In this document: in pieces, positions 10,601-20,220 of the stretch
Numbering within the stretch: position 1 is the first letter of the stretch
Layout of the letters: each line of letters opens with the position of its first letter
Source of the DNA: Plantago elongata
Lineage: Eukaryota; Streptophyta; Magnoliopsida; Lamiales; Plantaginaceae
DNA length: 20,778 bases
Reading direction: 5' to 3'
Assembly (NCBI GenBank): GCA_036897095.1
Contig: JAYMSP010003172.1
Span: 1-20,778, forward strand
The notes under the pieces: model-generated
The model's database searches: none
What the model saw: the letters and a program-made list of their open reading frames with translations, nothing else
Told to the model about the DNA's origin: nothing
Translations under genes and position numbers: made by a program

Positions 10601-12238
10601 AATGCTCATCAGTCCAATTTTTTGCATCAACAACCCCTGCATCCTTAATGGTGCAAGTCATTTACAACCCTTACCTAATTCCAGCATGGCCTTGTAAGGC
10701 AGTTATTGTGAAGTAGATTGGCTCACATGACTCGCAACATCTATGCACCATTGCAAGGGCTTGTTTGGGGAGGTAGTTTCACTTTCCCCATTTAGATGTG
10801 GCATGTTGATGAGGACAGAAGGGATCCAATATTTCATAGACTCAAAAACATCTTTGTCCTTTACGGTACACATGTGTGTGTTTGGCCCAACATGATAACT
10901 TACAGCTTTCTCAAAATCTGTACACCGACTTCTAGCTGGGACTGAAATTCCCTTAATGTGTTGGTACCCGATTAAGTTACGTGGTCCTTGTGGTGGTCAA
11001 GGATGTGTTTAAAATCATCAATGCAAATCAGAAAGCAAAATGTTAATGTTCTTGAAATTTGAGACTCTGTAGAAGGAAAAAGGAAAGACGTATAATTATT
11101 AACTACATTCCAATAGAATTTCGATTCTCTAATGAATTTTTTTTCCCTTTGTACTTTCTTTAGTATCTTTGTTTTGGCCAGTGCTCCTGTGCTTGCAAGT
11201 TCATTTTGCTGAAATAATTTCTTGGTTCATCTCTAGTAGACCTTGTTGCTAAAAGTCATCTACAATAGTTGTGAGAGTTCATAAATGCTAGCATGTGTGG
11301 TTTTTAGTCAGTATGTGTCGATTACATGTAGTCTTCTTGTGTTAGTATAAGTACTCCTCAAGTTTCAACATGACTTTAGTTCTTAAATCACTCTCATGGT
11401 TAATTACATGACTAGGTACGGGGATGGATCGTCTGCACAAGGATTATTTGCAGAGGAGACGATAACTTTTAGAATGGCAAATGGAATGAAGAGAAAACTC
11501 CGCAACGTGTTAATTGGGTGCAGCGAGTCTTCAAGTGGCCAAAGTTTTCAGTCTGCTGATGGTGTGATGGGGTTAGGCCACAGCAACCATTCATTTGCTG
11601 TTAGAGCATCTAAGTATTTTGGAGGCAAATTCTCATACTGTCTAGTGGATCACTTGAGCCCCAGGAACATAACAAGTTTTCTCATTTTCGGCTCACACAA
11701 AGAAGCTCATGTATCTTTTAGAAGAAGGATGCGATACACAAAGCTAGTTCTTGGTGTTATTGATCCATTTTATGGGGTAAGTATCAAAGGCATCTCTGTT
11801 GGAGGAGTAATGATGGACATCCCAACTGGGGTTTTTGTTGTGAACAGTACAGGTGGAACAATCATCGATTCAGGGTCAAGCTTAACGTCATTAACTCTCC
11901 CCGCCTATAATCCGGTGATGGATGCTCTTAAGCTGTCATTATCAAGATTTAGGAACATAGACTTGGACATTGGAGGTCTCGAATACTGCTTCAATTCTAC
12001 GGGATTTCAGGAATCTTTGGTGCCAAGATTGGTATTTCATTTCACAGATGGAGCAAGATTTGAACCACCGGTGAAGAGTTACGTGATCGATGTAGCTCCG
12101 GGATTGAAATGCATCGGGTTGATCCCTGCGGCCTCGCCAGGTGCCTCTGTAATTGGGAACATCATGCAACAAAACCATTTATGGGAATTTGATCTTGTTA
12201 ATGGTAGGTTGGGTTTTGCTAGTTCTTCCTGCAGGTGA
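7633..12238 (+). CDS. NANA: NANA-like A1 (pepsin-family) aspartic protease
   Basis: Exons 7633-8207 and 11416-12238 join through a 3208-bp GT-AG intron (ACAG|GTGAAG to GACTAG|GTACGG, split Arg codon 192) to give 465 residues, close to Arabidopsis NANA (At3g12700). The N-terminus (1-24, hydrophobic from L10) looks like a secretory signal peptide, although Arabidopsis NANA was reported in chloroplasts. A basic propeptide-like stretch follows. The pepsin fold starts near GQYHVHFNVGTP (101-112). It has the first catalytic motif DTGS (121-124), flap YGDGS (193-197) and second catalytic motif DSGS (343-346). Many Cys residues mark the plant atypical subfamily, and N276, N335 and N385 sit in N-glycosylation sequons. 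Both catalytic Asp are kept, so it should be active. NANA affects photosynthetic carbon metabolism in Arabidopsis; the same role here is inference. It diverges from the kinase gene and converges on NUA. Confidence 0.95.
8208..11415 (+). other. Long intron of the protease gene
   Basis: This 3.2-kb intron has canonical ends and sits between the first catalytic half and the flap motif. It is AT-rich with many stops in all frames, and I see no internal exon or transposon protein. It holds a direct duplication near 9414-9516 and short palindromes such as TCCTAATCATTAGGA near 8520. A segment near 9357-9400 (GGCGGAACCACG onward) resembles filler common in plant repeats, but I cannot assign it. Confidence 0.85.
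9414..9577. repeat. About 80-bp direct duplication inside the protease intron
   Basis: The 20-base word ATTGTCATGTTAAAGTGTCA starts at 9414 and again at 9495, an offset of 81 bases. The match continues with drift through a TTTTTCTCTATT near each copy's end (about 9459 and 9560). The second copy carries a short extra insertion. It is non-coding and probably a local duplication. Confidence 0.75.
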
Positions 12239-13030
12239 TGCAGAAAGAAAGTCGATGATCATCAGTGATCCAGTCGGATCAGCATCACACGGCATTGTAA
12301 TTTATACTAGTATTCAACTCCTCCTTATTCAATTCATCAATTCATAATGTATACATGAATGGAACCATGTTCATTCTTCTCCTTAAGAGTTGCTTTTTGA
12401 TTGACGACATATCTCTCAAGTTACCACCCATGTTATTAAATGTAGGAACCTGTAAATTAGCTTGTGAAAATCAAAATGAATGAAATACAAACAACTCTTC
12501 ATTAAAATGGCAGACACTATTATGTGATGTGCTTCATTTCCTCCATGTATTCCATGACTGTGCCTTCACTTGCTGTGTATGTGCAACTTCAGTGAAGGAC
12601 ACGTGCTGCTATGGGTGGTAGATGAAAGGGGAGCAACTTTATGGTCCAACATTATTACAAAATAGAGAACTTGTTAAATGCATATTGTTTATTCATGTTT
12701 GACATTTTTTTATGTTTCCAAAATTCATTTACTTCATTAAATCAACCTGAAATCTTTTGTAATTATTGAATTTTCATAATACTTCATCTCAAATATTCTA
12801 AAGTATTGAAATTTTTCATATAATTCACACTTGGAAGTTTAGCCAGAATAGCGTGAGTGCTAATTTAGAAAAATAGAGAGTACTTACAAACACATCTATA
12901 AATGTAAAAATAAAAATAGAATTAAAAATACCAAAATTCTCAAATTTCTACACTAACAGAATGAAATGTCAAAGTCTTAGAAAATGTAAGATTTTACTAA
13001 AAGATAGAAAAATCAGATTTTTTTGCGGTT
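12239..13030. other. Protease 3' flank and AT-rich spacer
   Basis: No gene is recognised. The first 250-300 bases should contain the protease 3' UTR, with AATGAATG-like sequences near 12476-12484 rather than a clear AATAAA. An ACGTG core occurs near 12601. The rest is AT-rich with stops in all frames. Confidence 0.4.
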
Positions 13031-13079
13031 TTAGAATTTTAGCGGTCTGACCGGCCGAGTTTCTTAAAAAACTGTCGAG

Positions 13080-14300
13080 ACACATTTTTCATTATGCTTT
13101 TAATAGATTATGTTATGATTTTAAGTTGTTAGCATTGTAAGTTTCAGTTATCGTTTAACGTGTTTTGTTAATTTTTTTAAAAGATAATGATGGTTTTAAT
13201 GCGTTGATTATGTATGTTTCAATTATAGTTTTAACCTCTTTTGTTAACGTTGAAACAAATTGTGTGATGGTATAAGGACCTACATAATATTTTTATGATG
13301 ATTTGGTATATTTTTTAGTGACAGACTAATCCATTAAATAGATTTAAAACTTGCAGAAAAATCATTAAAATAATAATAAACAAGCTTAAATAACTACTCA
13401 GTCATCCAAATATTTTAAAACATCTACACTCATAGGAAAAAAAAATTACAATAAATGTTCATTCGGTGAACTTCAACTATCTATATTTGATTGCATGTGT
13501 TGGTGCTTTAATATTGTAGTGGCAACTTTGAGAGGCTTATCATCCAACTTGATGTCATCATCAAAACTGCATAAAACATTCAATAACTGGGTTAAAACCA
13601 TAACAACTCTCATTAGAACTATCACATCAGTGTTTCTTTAAAAATAAAGATGAAATGTGCAACACATGCTAAAACCACATTGATGCATAAAACCATAACA
13701 TTGCATTATATAGATATAACAAAGCATGTAACACAAGTTATAAACGGTAACGTTAATAAATAAAACCATAACCACACCTCTTCAAAACTATAGCAAAACA
13801 TTTGGAAAAAAAACAAATCATAAATGTTTCGCTGAAGCTAAAACCCTAACATTAATACTTAAAATTACAACAATATATCGTATAACTATAACATATAAGC
13901 TAAAATAATAATATTTCACTACCCAACGTAAGATAAATATTATAATATTAATGCTTACAATCACAACAATGTATTTGAAAACTAACTATAATAAAGTACA
14001 AAACATGCAACACATCGTTAACAATAATAATAATGCTTAAGCCACAATAGTATATCTTAAAACTATATCACTACTTCTCAATTATAAAACAACATTTACA
14101 AAAAATTGAATCATGATATTTTACCAGACTAAAAACACCAATGGTACTTCTTAAACTTACAATAATAGGTCTTGAAACTATAACATTTACGCTAAAGCAG
14201 TAGAAGGCGGAAATATTCAACACAGGCTAAAACCATAACAATGGTGCTTAAAACTATATCACCAAGTCTTAAAATCATAACGAAACACCAAATTGTGAAA
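13080..14300. repeat. Degenerate repeat array with inverted halves (TE-like)
   Basis: The 12-mer TAAAACCATAAC occurs exactly at 13593, 13688, 13761 and 14228. Close variants occur elsewhere, for example TAAAACCCTAAC at 13839. They are set in longer diverged units of the kind GCTAAAACCATAACAATGG followed by TTAAAACTATA. In the left part (about 13100-13240) related words appear in the opposite orientation, for example TTATGATTTTAA and GATGGTTTTAATGC. This suggests two inverted repeat-bearing arms around a unique core (about 13260-13560). No transposase is visible. It could be a non-autonomous DNA transposon (MULE or foldback type), but no clean terminal repeat or target duplication could be fixed by eye. 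Confidence 0.45.
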
Positions 14301-14320
14301 ATTGATTTTCACTGTACGGA

Positions 14321-14353
14321 TTTCAGATCTGAAAGCAGATTTCAGATCTGAAA
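14321..14353. repeat. Duplicated 14-bp perfect palindrome
   Basis: TTTCAGATCTGAAA, a perfect palindrome, stands at 14321-14334 and again at 14340-14353, a period of 19 bases. A degenerate third trace (CAGATGTGAAA) follows at 14356-14366. It lies just right of the repeat array and could belong to the end region of the same element or be a dimeric protein-binding site. Confidence 0.8.
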
Positions 14354-14369
14354 ACCAGATGTGAAAATT

Positions 14370-14700
14370 TCAAATTGTAAAATCAGCGAAGAATGAAAAA
14401 TAAAAGATCAAATTTCACTTAAGATTTATTGAAAAAAACGAGGTGAATTTGTTGATTTGAACATTTTAACAATTACATCTGAAAATCCGGCAAAATCAAG
14501 AGAGAATGGAGAGAAATTTTCCGGCGAATCGTGTTGGAGCACCATAATTTCTTGCAAAAATGGATCGACAGCGGTTCCGGCAAAGGAAGAGGGTGGCGGT
14601 GGTTCCGATCTCCGACAATAACGGCAGGGAAGGGGGGAGAGTAAGAGGGACTGATGTTTCTCTCTCTAAAGCTTTTTTGGAGAGGGAAACATTTGTTGCA
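14370..14700 (-). other. Leader-like segment at the right flank of the repeat array
   Basis: On the minus strand this reads like a plant gene leader. It has a CTCTCCAAAAAAGC and TAGAGAGAGAAAC pyrimidine/purine block, then a more GC-rich CCGCCACCCTCTTCC patch. A 39-codon frame with an ATG at 14545-14543 and a TAA at 14428-14426 follows. The frame has no recognisable domain. The contrast with the surrounding AT-rich DNA suggests the 5' end of a transposon or a captured gene fragment whose body is missing. Confidence 0.3.
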
Positions 14701-15240
14701 TTTTATAAATTTTATGTCAAAAAGTGTATTATTTAAATATTTATATAAAGGTTTATAATCAATTTATAGTGTTTATGACCTGTTCTTTATTATAAAAACC
14801 GAATTCTTACATTAAAAAATACTTCACCTCACTATACTTAACACAGAAGAAATAGACTTGGAACTGTAAACTATTCCAAACACTGAGACAAAGGAGTGAT
14901 CTCTAAAAATGATGGCCTGGAAAAAATACAGTACTGCATAAAATGATGTCTTCACAATCATTATGGATATTATTTAAAACACTAAACATATCATCCCCAA
15001 AGAATTTGTGCTTTTAATAGTAGCACTAATTTAATGAAGCCCTACTTTTTCATCCATTTATTGCCTTCATCACTCTGCCTCTAGCGAGCTATACTATAAA
15101 AAGTTAAAACTAGTATCAACAAAGAAGTTATGAATAACGGGCATTAAAATGTGACAAAAACATCTATTAAATCTGGGATTGTAAAAAATTAACGGATATA
15201 AAAATACTCCCGCATATTAACAAAACACCATAATGGATCT
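14701..15240. other. AT-rich spacer
   Basis: No gene, motif or clear repeat is seen. The part nearest 15240 may already belong to the 3' UTR or downstream flank of NUA on the minus strand. Confidence 0.4.
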
Positions 15241-15272
15241 AACAAAATCAAAATTAGGTATCAAGAGTGTAA

Positions 15273-15351
15273 CAGTATAACCCAGCCATCGAGAGCTTCC
15301 AGTATAACCCAGCCATCAATAGTAAGCACCAAATTTGTGCACCAAATTTGT
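15273..15351. repeat. Two short direct duplications near the NUA 3' end
   Basis: CAGTATAACCCAGCCATC occurs at 15273-15290 and 15300-15317, a period of 27. GCACCAAATTTGT occurs back to back at 15326-15338 and 15339-15351. Both lie 115-195 bases past the NUA stop, probably in its 3' UTR. They look like slippage products. Confidence 0.85.
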
Positions 15352-15466
15352 TGGCCATCCATGGAAAAATATAACTGTGCTAATCTAGATTAAGTTAATT
15401 TACACTCCGTGTTCACATCTTTTTTTTTTTAAGTGAACCAAGCCTTCAGTACCCAACACAGCACTA

Positions 15467-18400
15467 CTAGCCAGGTGATTGTCCTCCACGTGGGGGACGG
15501 CCTCGAACTCTTCCTCCTCGAACGCCGCGTGGAGGCCGGCCTCGCAAACTTGGTCCAGGACGACCTCGAACAGCTGCTCCAACACGACCTCTGGTTGGCA
15601 CAGATCTCATCGGTTGCATATCTCTTTGCCTTGCTTGTTCTGCAAAATTGACGATTTGGACAATGGTTTAACTAGTATCATACAGGTTATTATGGCTTAG
15701 CAACACTTATAAAGCCATGGTACAAAAATAATAACAAATTAAATGTTTCAAGTGGAGAAATCAATTACCTTCACTTGAGGCATCAATGCTAGCTGAAGTG
15801 CTACCCGATGCTACTTCCACAGCGCTAGAGCTTGACCCAACTGACTGATTTTCAACAACTGATCCCACGGCATCAAGCAGCTTATGTGAACCATCAACAA
15901 ATTTTTCAGTCGTGCCACTGCTGTCATTCTTTTCATCCTCTTGATCCGAAGGATCGATCTCCCCAGCTTCAAGGGTCTCATTAATCCGATGTTCATTGCT
16001 TGGAGATCTTGGTGGTTCAATACTCGGAGATCTTGGTGGTTCAATACTTGGAGATCTTGGTGGGTCTACAGATTCGTCACGCAGATATTCTCCAACTTCT
16101 GGTATGTTGGCATCTCCGTCGGCATCTGTTAAATCTGTATCGAGCTCTCCCTCTTCCCTTTCTTCAGATTCCGTTAATGTACGCTGGACATCTTGTTCGG
16201 TTTGATGCCTCAACTGGTCATCAGAATGGACAGCTTCTTTGGGCATGTCAGATTTCTCATCTGTAATTTCACCCACCTCAATTTGTTCAGTGGGTGCTGG
16301 CTCATCCACTTCTTCCCCTGGAGCTCCTGGGTTGTCTTTCTCAGTATCATCACATATCCCCTTACCAGGTTCTTCAGTATTATTCCCCTTTTCATCTATC
16401 ATTTCATCATTTACAGCAACATCAGAAACTTTAACAGGAGCAGCAGACAGTTCTTCACCACTATCTTGGAAACTCTCTAACGATTTTGGCTTTTTCAGTG
16501 CCGGCGTTGTCAAATCAGGGCTTCCTTCCTCTGGGGCTAGGATCTCATCAGAAGATCGCTTACGCACAGGAGATTTTGTTGGTACTGGTGGATTTCCTTG
16601 ATCAATATCAAGCGATGATGTCCCAATGTTGGATTCATCAGCTTTTGCTTCATCTGGTTCTGACATCTCTACATCTCCTTGAATTTCTTTGGGTTTTGAA
16701 AGACTTGGACGAACCAGTCTCCTTCCCGTTTTAATATTAGCCCTAGAAACCAGTCGTCTTTCTCTGTCTTCAGATGCTCTTACAGGAGCAACATTTGCAG
16801 GGGTCACTTCTGGTGTTTTAGATGATAAAGCAACGGACTGACTACCAGGAGCTACATCAGGATACATATTCACCTTTGGGGGAGCATTTGAAGGGGCAGC
16901 AGGATCAGGCCTACTGGGAATTGCAGCTTGAACACGATTCTCAACAGCGGAGAAATCTGCAGATCCAAAATCTTCCAGTGAAGTAGTGGCTACTGGTGTA
17001 ATCTCGGGTTGACTGCCTCCAGAGGTCTTAATCTTTTGTACTTCATCTTGAACCAATTTCAATACTTGCTGAGTCTTTGAAAGCTCATCTACCAACAACT
17101 TATTTTCCTGACTGACTTTCTCAAAATTCTCGTAATGTGTTTTTTCAGTCTTATCACTTTGTTCTTTTTCTTTAAGTTCATCTTTCAGTTTTTTCACCTC
17201 TTCTCTATACCTTTCAACTGTTTTCTCAAGAATCTGTATCCTGGTATCTTTTTCTTTGTTGGCTTGTTCACTAGCAGAATCCTCCACATTCCTTTTTACT
17301 TGTTTGGCATCCTCTAATTGTTTGGACAAAGCAAGCATCGCTTTGTTATGTTCATCCTTCTCCTTAGTCAAGTTTTCACACCTTCTCCGCACCACATTGT
17401 AATTTTTCTTCACTCTTTCAATCTCAGACTTTAGGGACGCCTCCGTTTGCAAGATTCCATCAATCCTGGCTTCTCTTTCGTTCAGTTCTGTCCTACAACT
17501 GGATAGATCGCGCTCTAAAACTGATACTGCTGCTTGCCTCTCTGATAGAAGTTTATTCACCTCCTCTAGTTCTACATCCTTTTCTCTCAAATTACCATGA
17601 AGCTGCTGGAACGAATCTTTCAATCGATTGTAATCATCAATATCAAAAGTTTTGCACTTTTCTAACAGCTCATTAATTTTTTTCTCATTATTCAGATTTT
17701 CTGCCTTGAGACGATCAATTTCTCTTATTCGGGTTTCCAATTCAGTGTCTCTATCTCGAAGAAGCTTCTCCATATTCTCACTTTCCGTCCTTTCTTTTTG
17801 GAACGCCTCACGTAGTTTCTGGCATTCTTCAAAATTGTGCCTATTCTCTTCTCTAAGCTGAATGTTACTTTCTCGGAGGAGGTTTAGCTCTCTAAGCTGC
17901 ATTTGGAGAGATTTAAATTCTTCCTCTGTGAATAATGAAGCACGAGATTTTTCCCGTGCAGAACGAAGCAACGCTTGAGCTTCATCAGCTGACTTTGAAG
18001 CGCTCTCCAGCTGAGACTGCAACCGTAGCTTCTCTTGTTTCAGTATAGATATCTCTTTTTCTCCTATTTCCTTTGTCCTGCGGAGATAATTTACAACATT
18101 TTGCAACCCATCATCATCACCAGATGTCTGAGAACTGCTCCCAGATGCTTTCCCTAGTTCTTTATCTGCCACACGGATGTGCAGCGCCTCGAGCCGACTA
18201 TGCAAAATCTTGTTCAATTCATCCACTTCGCTGTATTTTTTATCCAGTTCACTCTTATAAACCTCTGCAGTTAATTTTTCCGCATCCAATCTTGACTTCA
18301 GCTCACTCTGTGTATATAACAAATAGATGTGTCAGCCAAATAATACTTCTTCAAACAAAGCCATAATGAACGATCCAGTCAAGTGAAGTTATGAACAAAC

Positions 18401-20220
18401 CAACTCCATAGAATACGGGCAGTCAGCCAAAGAAAAAGAAGAGTGAAAACGGAAAAAGAAGAAACAGAACTATTTGGCTTCCCCAGCTCATCATGCATTT
18501 ATATGCTCCAAGATACATTCAGAAGCTAGTTAAGTGAAAACAGATGAAATTGAGTTACTAAAGAATGATTACATTTTCAGCTCTGAGCATATCAACGTCT
18601 CTACGAAGTTTGCATGTTTCATCTTGTGATGCAGCCAAAGCTTGTGATGTTCTGGTCAGCTCCTGAATAGTTTCAGACTGTAGAATTACCTGGATATACA
18701 AGTATATAACCAACAAACACATAAGTACCATGATGTTTCCCATCAAGATTGACATAGAGATTCTATAACATTCAGATTGCAGAGACTCTGAAGACCCTGC
18801 ATGAAAAAGAGTACCAGTAGTAATATCTTAATATCTTGCTAGAAAGAATTTACATTGACCTAATCTAGTGACGGAAATAAGCTCTGGAAAAGTAGGAATA
18901 GTTTTTGGTTTCAAATGAAAAAGAGTATTGAGGACACATTTGTGAATGTGGTACATTAACATCAAAATCAATTCTACTATATACTGAAATCTTTAATATG
19001 TGCTGGAAGAGGAGGGGGCTTGGCTTTTGCAACTATTCAAGGACTAAGTCATTAAATTATCCACTGGATACCAGGACAGACACAACCAGTCAGCTATGTG
19101 ACAATTGCATCTGAGATCAGGGCAACATATTAAACAACATACAGTAGTTGAGTCCAACAAAAACATCGAGCCCTACAAACATAGAACTTTGAAATACCAT
19201 TTTCTCTAAAGTAAAAAACAACTATACACCAGTTTAGTTCCTGATTCCCATAAGCACAAATATGAAAATTTATCCTATTGCCACCCTTAGTTAGCCAAAC
19301 TTCTGGGTCTGCATATTTATGGAACTCTGATGGTAGTATAAGGAAGAGCATCCATGGAAATGGTTAAAACGCTTCAGATGGTATAACGTATAAGGATGAG
19401 CATTGTCTAGATTTTGGAACTTCCCTAACCTTTTATCGCCCAAAAACTTGTAACTAAAACGGTATATGTACCAGTAACCGGTGCTACATTGTTTACCACT
19501 CCTATGTCTTGTCAAATGTTCAATTCAATGTGGACACAACACTACCTGTGTGGACCTGAATCTTATAATAACGAAGAAAATAGACCATTGCTGAACAAAA
19601 GAAAAAAGAAAATGGTTACTACATGTCCAGAAAAAAGGATCGACATGTATGACAAAGATCGAAACCACAAAAGTGTCAAGGACAGGAAGATGTAGAGAGA
19701 GATCAAGAGGGAATTTTCCGAGTAAGACAACAGTGTAATTCAGAGTAGAGTTTTGATTTCCATACTACTCAGATATTAATAGCATGTATATATTACAAAT
19801 AAAACTATGTACTTGAGTGGCACGTAAAAATGCTGTTATATAAAAACCTTAGTAATAGTGTAATACTGTGGTAATCATTCAGTTTTGGATGGTATTGCCA
19901 AAATACTTACAGTCCCCATTTGTTTCTTACTATCGATACCAGAGTTTAAGCTTTTAAATGGGTAGGGTTCTACCCCTACCCGACGGGTACCTCATTTGTT
20001 GCTTGTTAGTGTTTAAACACGTCGCACCAAGCAAAAGCATAGGATCTCAACATAATCTACTAAGCTCCATGATTTAGCTACTCCCTGAAACTCTAACAAG
20101 CAAAATGAAATTCCTACCTGTCTTTGGTAATTGCTTTGGGCAGCTTTCCATCTTTCATGCTCTTCCACCAGGTCCTGTTTCAAAGCAGATATTTGTGCTT
20201 CCATCACTTCAATTTGAGAC
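15467..20220 (-). CDS. NUA: Nuclear pore anchor NUA (TPR/Mlp homologue), 3' part
   Basis: Four exons are visible: 20220-20118, 18689-18573, 18307-15769 and 15639-15467. Their phases fit (NYQRQ|VILQ, RAEN|SELK, EG split to GEQ), and together they encode about 977 C-terminal residues. The family is usually near 2,100, so the 5' part lies beyond the right edge. The first two exons and the first half of the large exon (to about 17040) are one long heptad-rich coiled coil. Then comes an acidic, Ser/Pro-rich disordered region with likely nuclear localisation clusters (VRKRSS near 16555, LKKPKS near 16490). It also holds a triple SPSIEPPR repeat (15999-16070). The last exon is a Gly/Arg/Pro tail (RGRPGPSLRGRPPRG). 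NUA anchors at the inner nuclear basket, with roles in mRNA export and SUMO control through ESD4 in Arabidopsis; these roles come from the family. No frame damage is seen. Confidence 0.93.
15999..16070 (-). repeat. 24-bp in-frame tandem repeat in NUA
   Basis: There are three consecutive 24-base units (15999-16022, 16023-16046, 16047-16070), the first two differing at one base. They encode repeated IEPPRSPS-type octapeptides. Because the unit is a multiple of three, the reading frame is kept. Each unit carries an RSPS, a proline-directed phosphorylation-like site. Confidence 0.9.
18690..20117 (-). other. 1.4-kb intron of NUA
   Basis: It is bounded by AGACAG|GTAGGA at the 5' end (20117) and TATATCCAG|GTAATT at the 3' end (18690). 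An alternative acceptor 12 bases further on (CTACAG|TCTGAA) would drop VILQ while keeping frame. The family-like QVILQSETIQEL reading favours the first. Inside is a GGGTAGGG...CCCTACCC hairpin at 19960-19981. No further exon is needed, since the phases on both sides match directly. Confidence 0.8.

Noticed and set aside
13839..13850. TAAAACCCTAAC looked like a plant telomere-type repeat
   Set aside because: It is a single occurrence and a variant of the local TAAAACCATAAC word, with no CCCTAAA array.
14426..14545. 39-codon minus-strand frame
   Set aside because: It is too short, has no recognisable motif and runs into repeat DNA. It is reported only as part of a leader-like segment.
15433..15700. 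Plus-strand open frames over the last NUA exon
   Set aside because: They are shadow frames opposite the GC-rich Arg/Gly exon, whose minus-strand reading has a correct splice phase and family-like content.
19960..19981. GGGTAGGG...CCCTACCC hairpin in the NUA intron
   Set aside because: The 8-bp stem is too short for a microRNA precursor, and no flanking structure supports a functional RNA.
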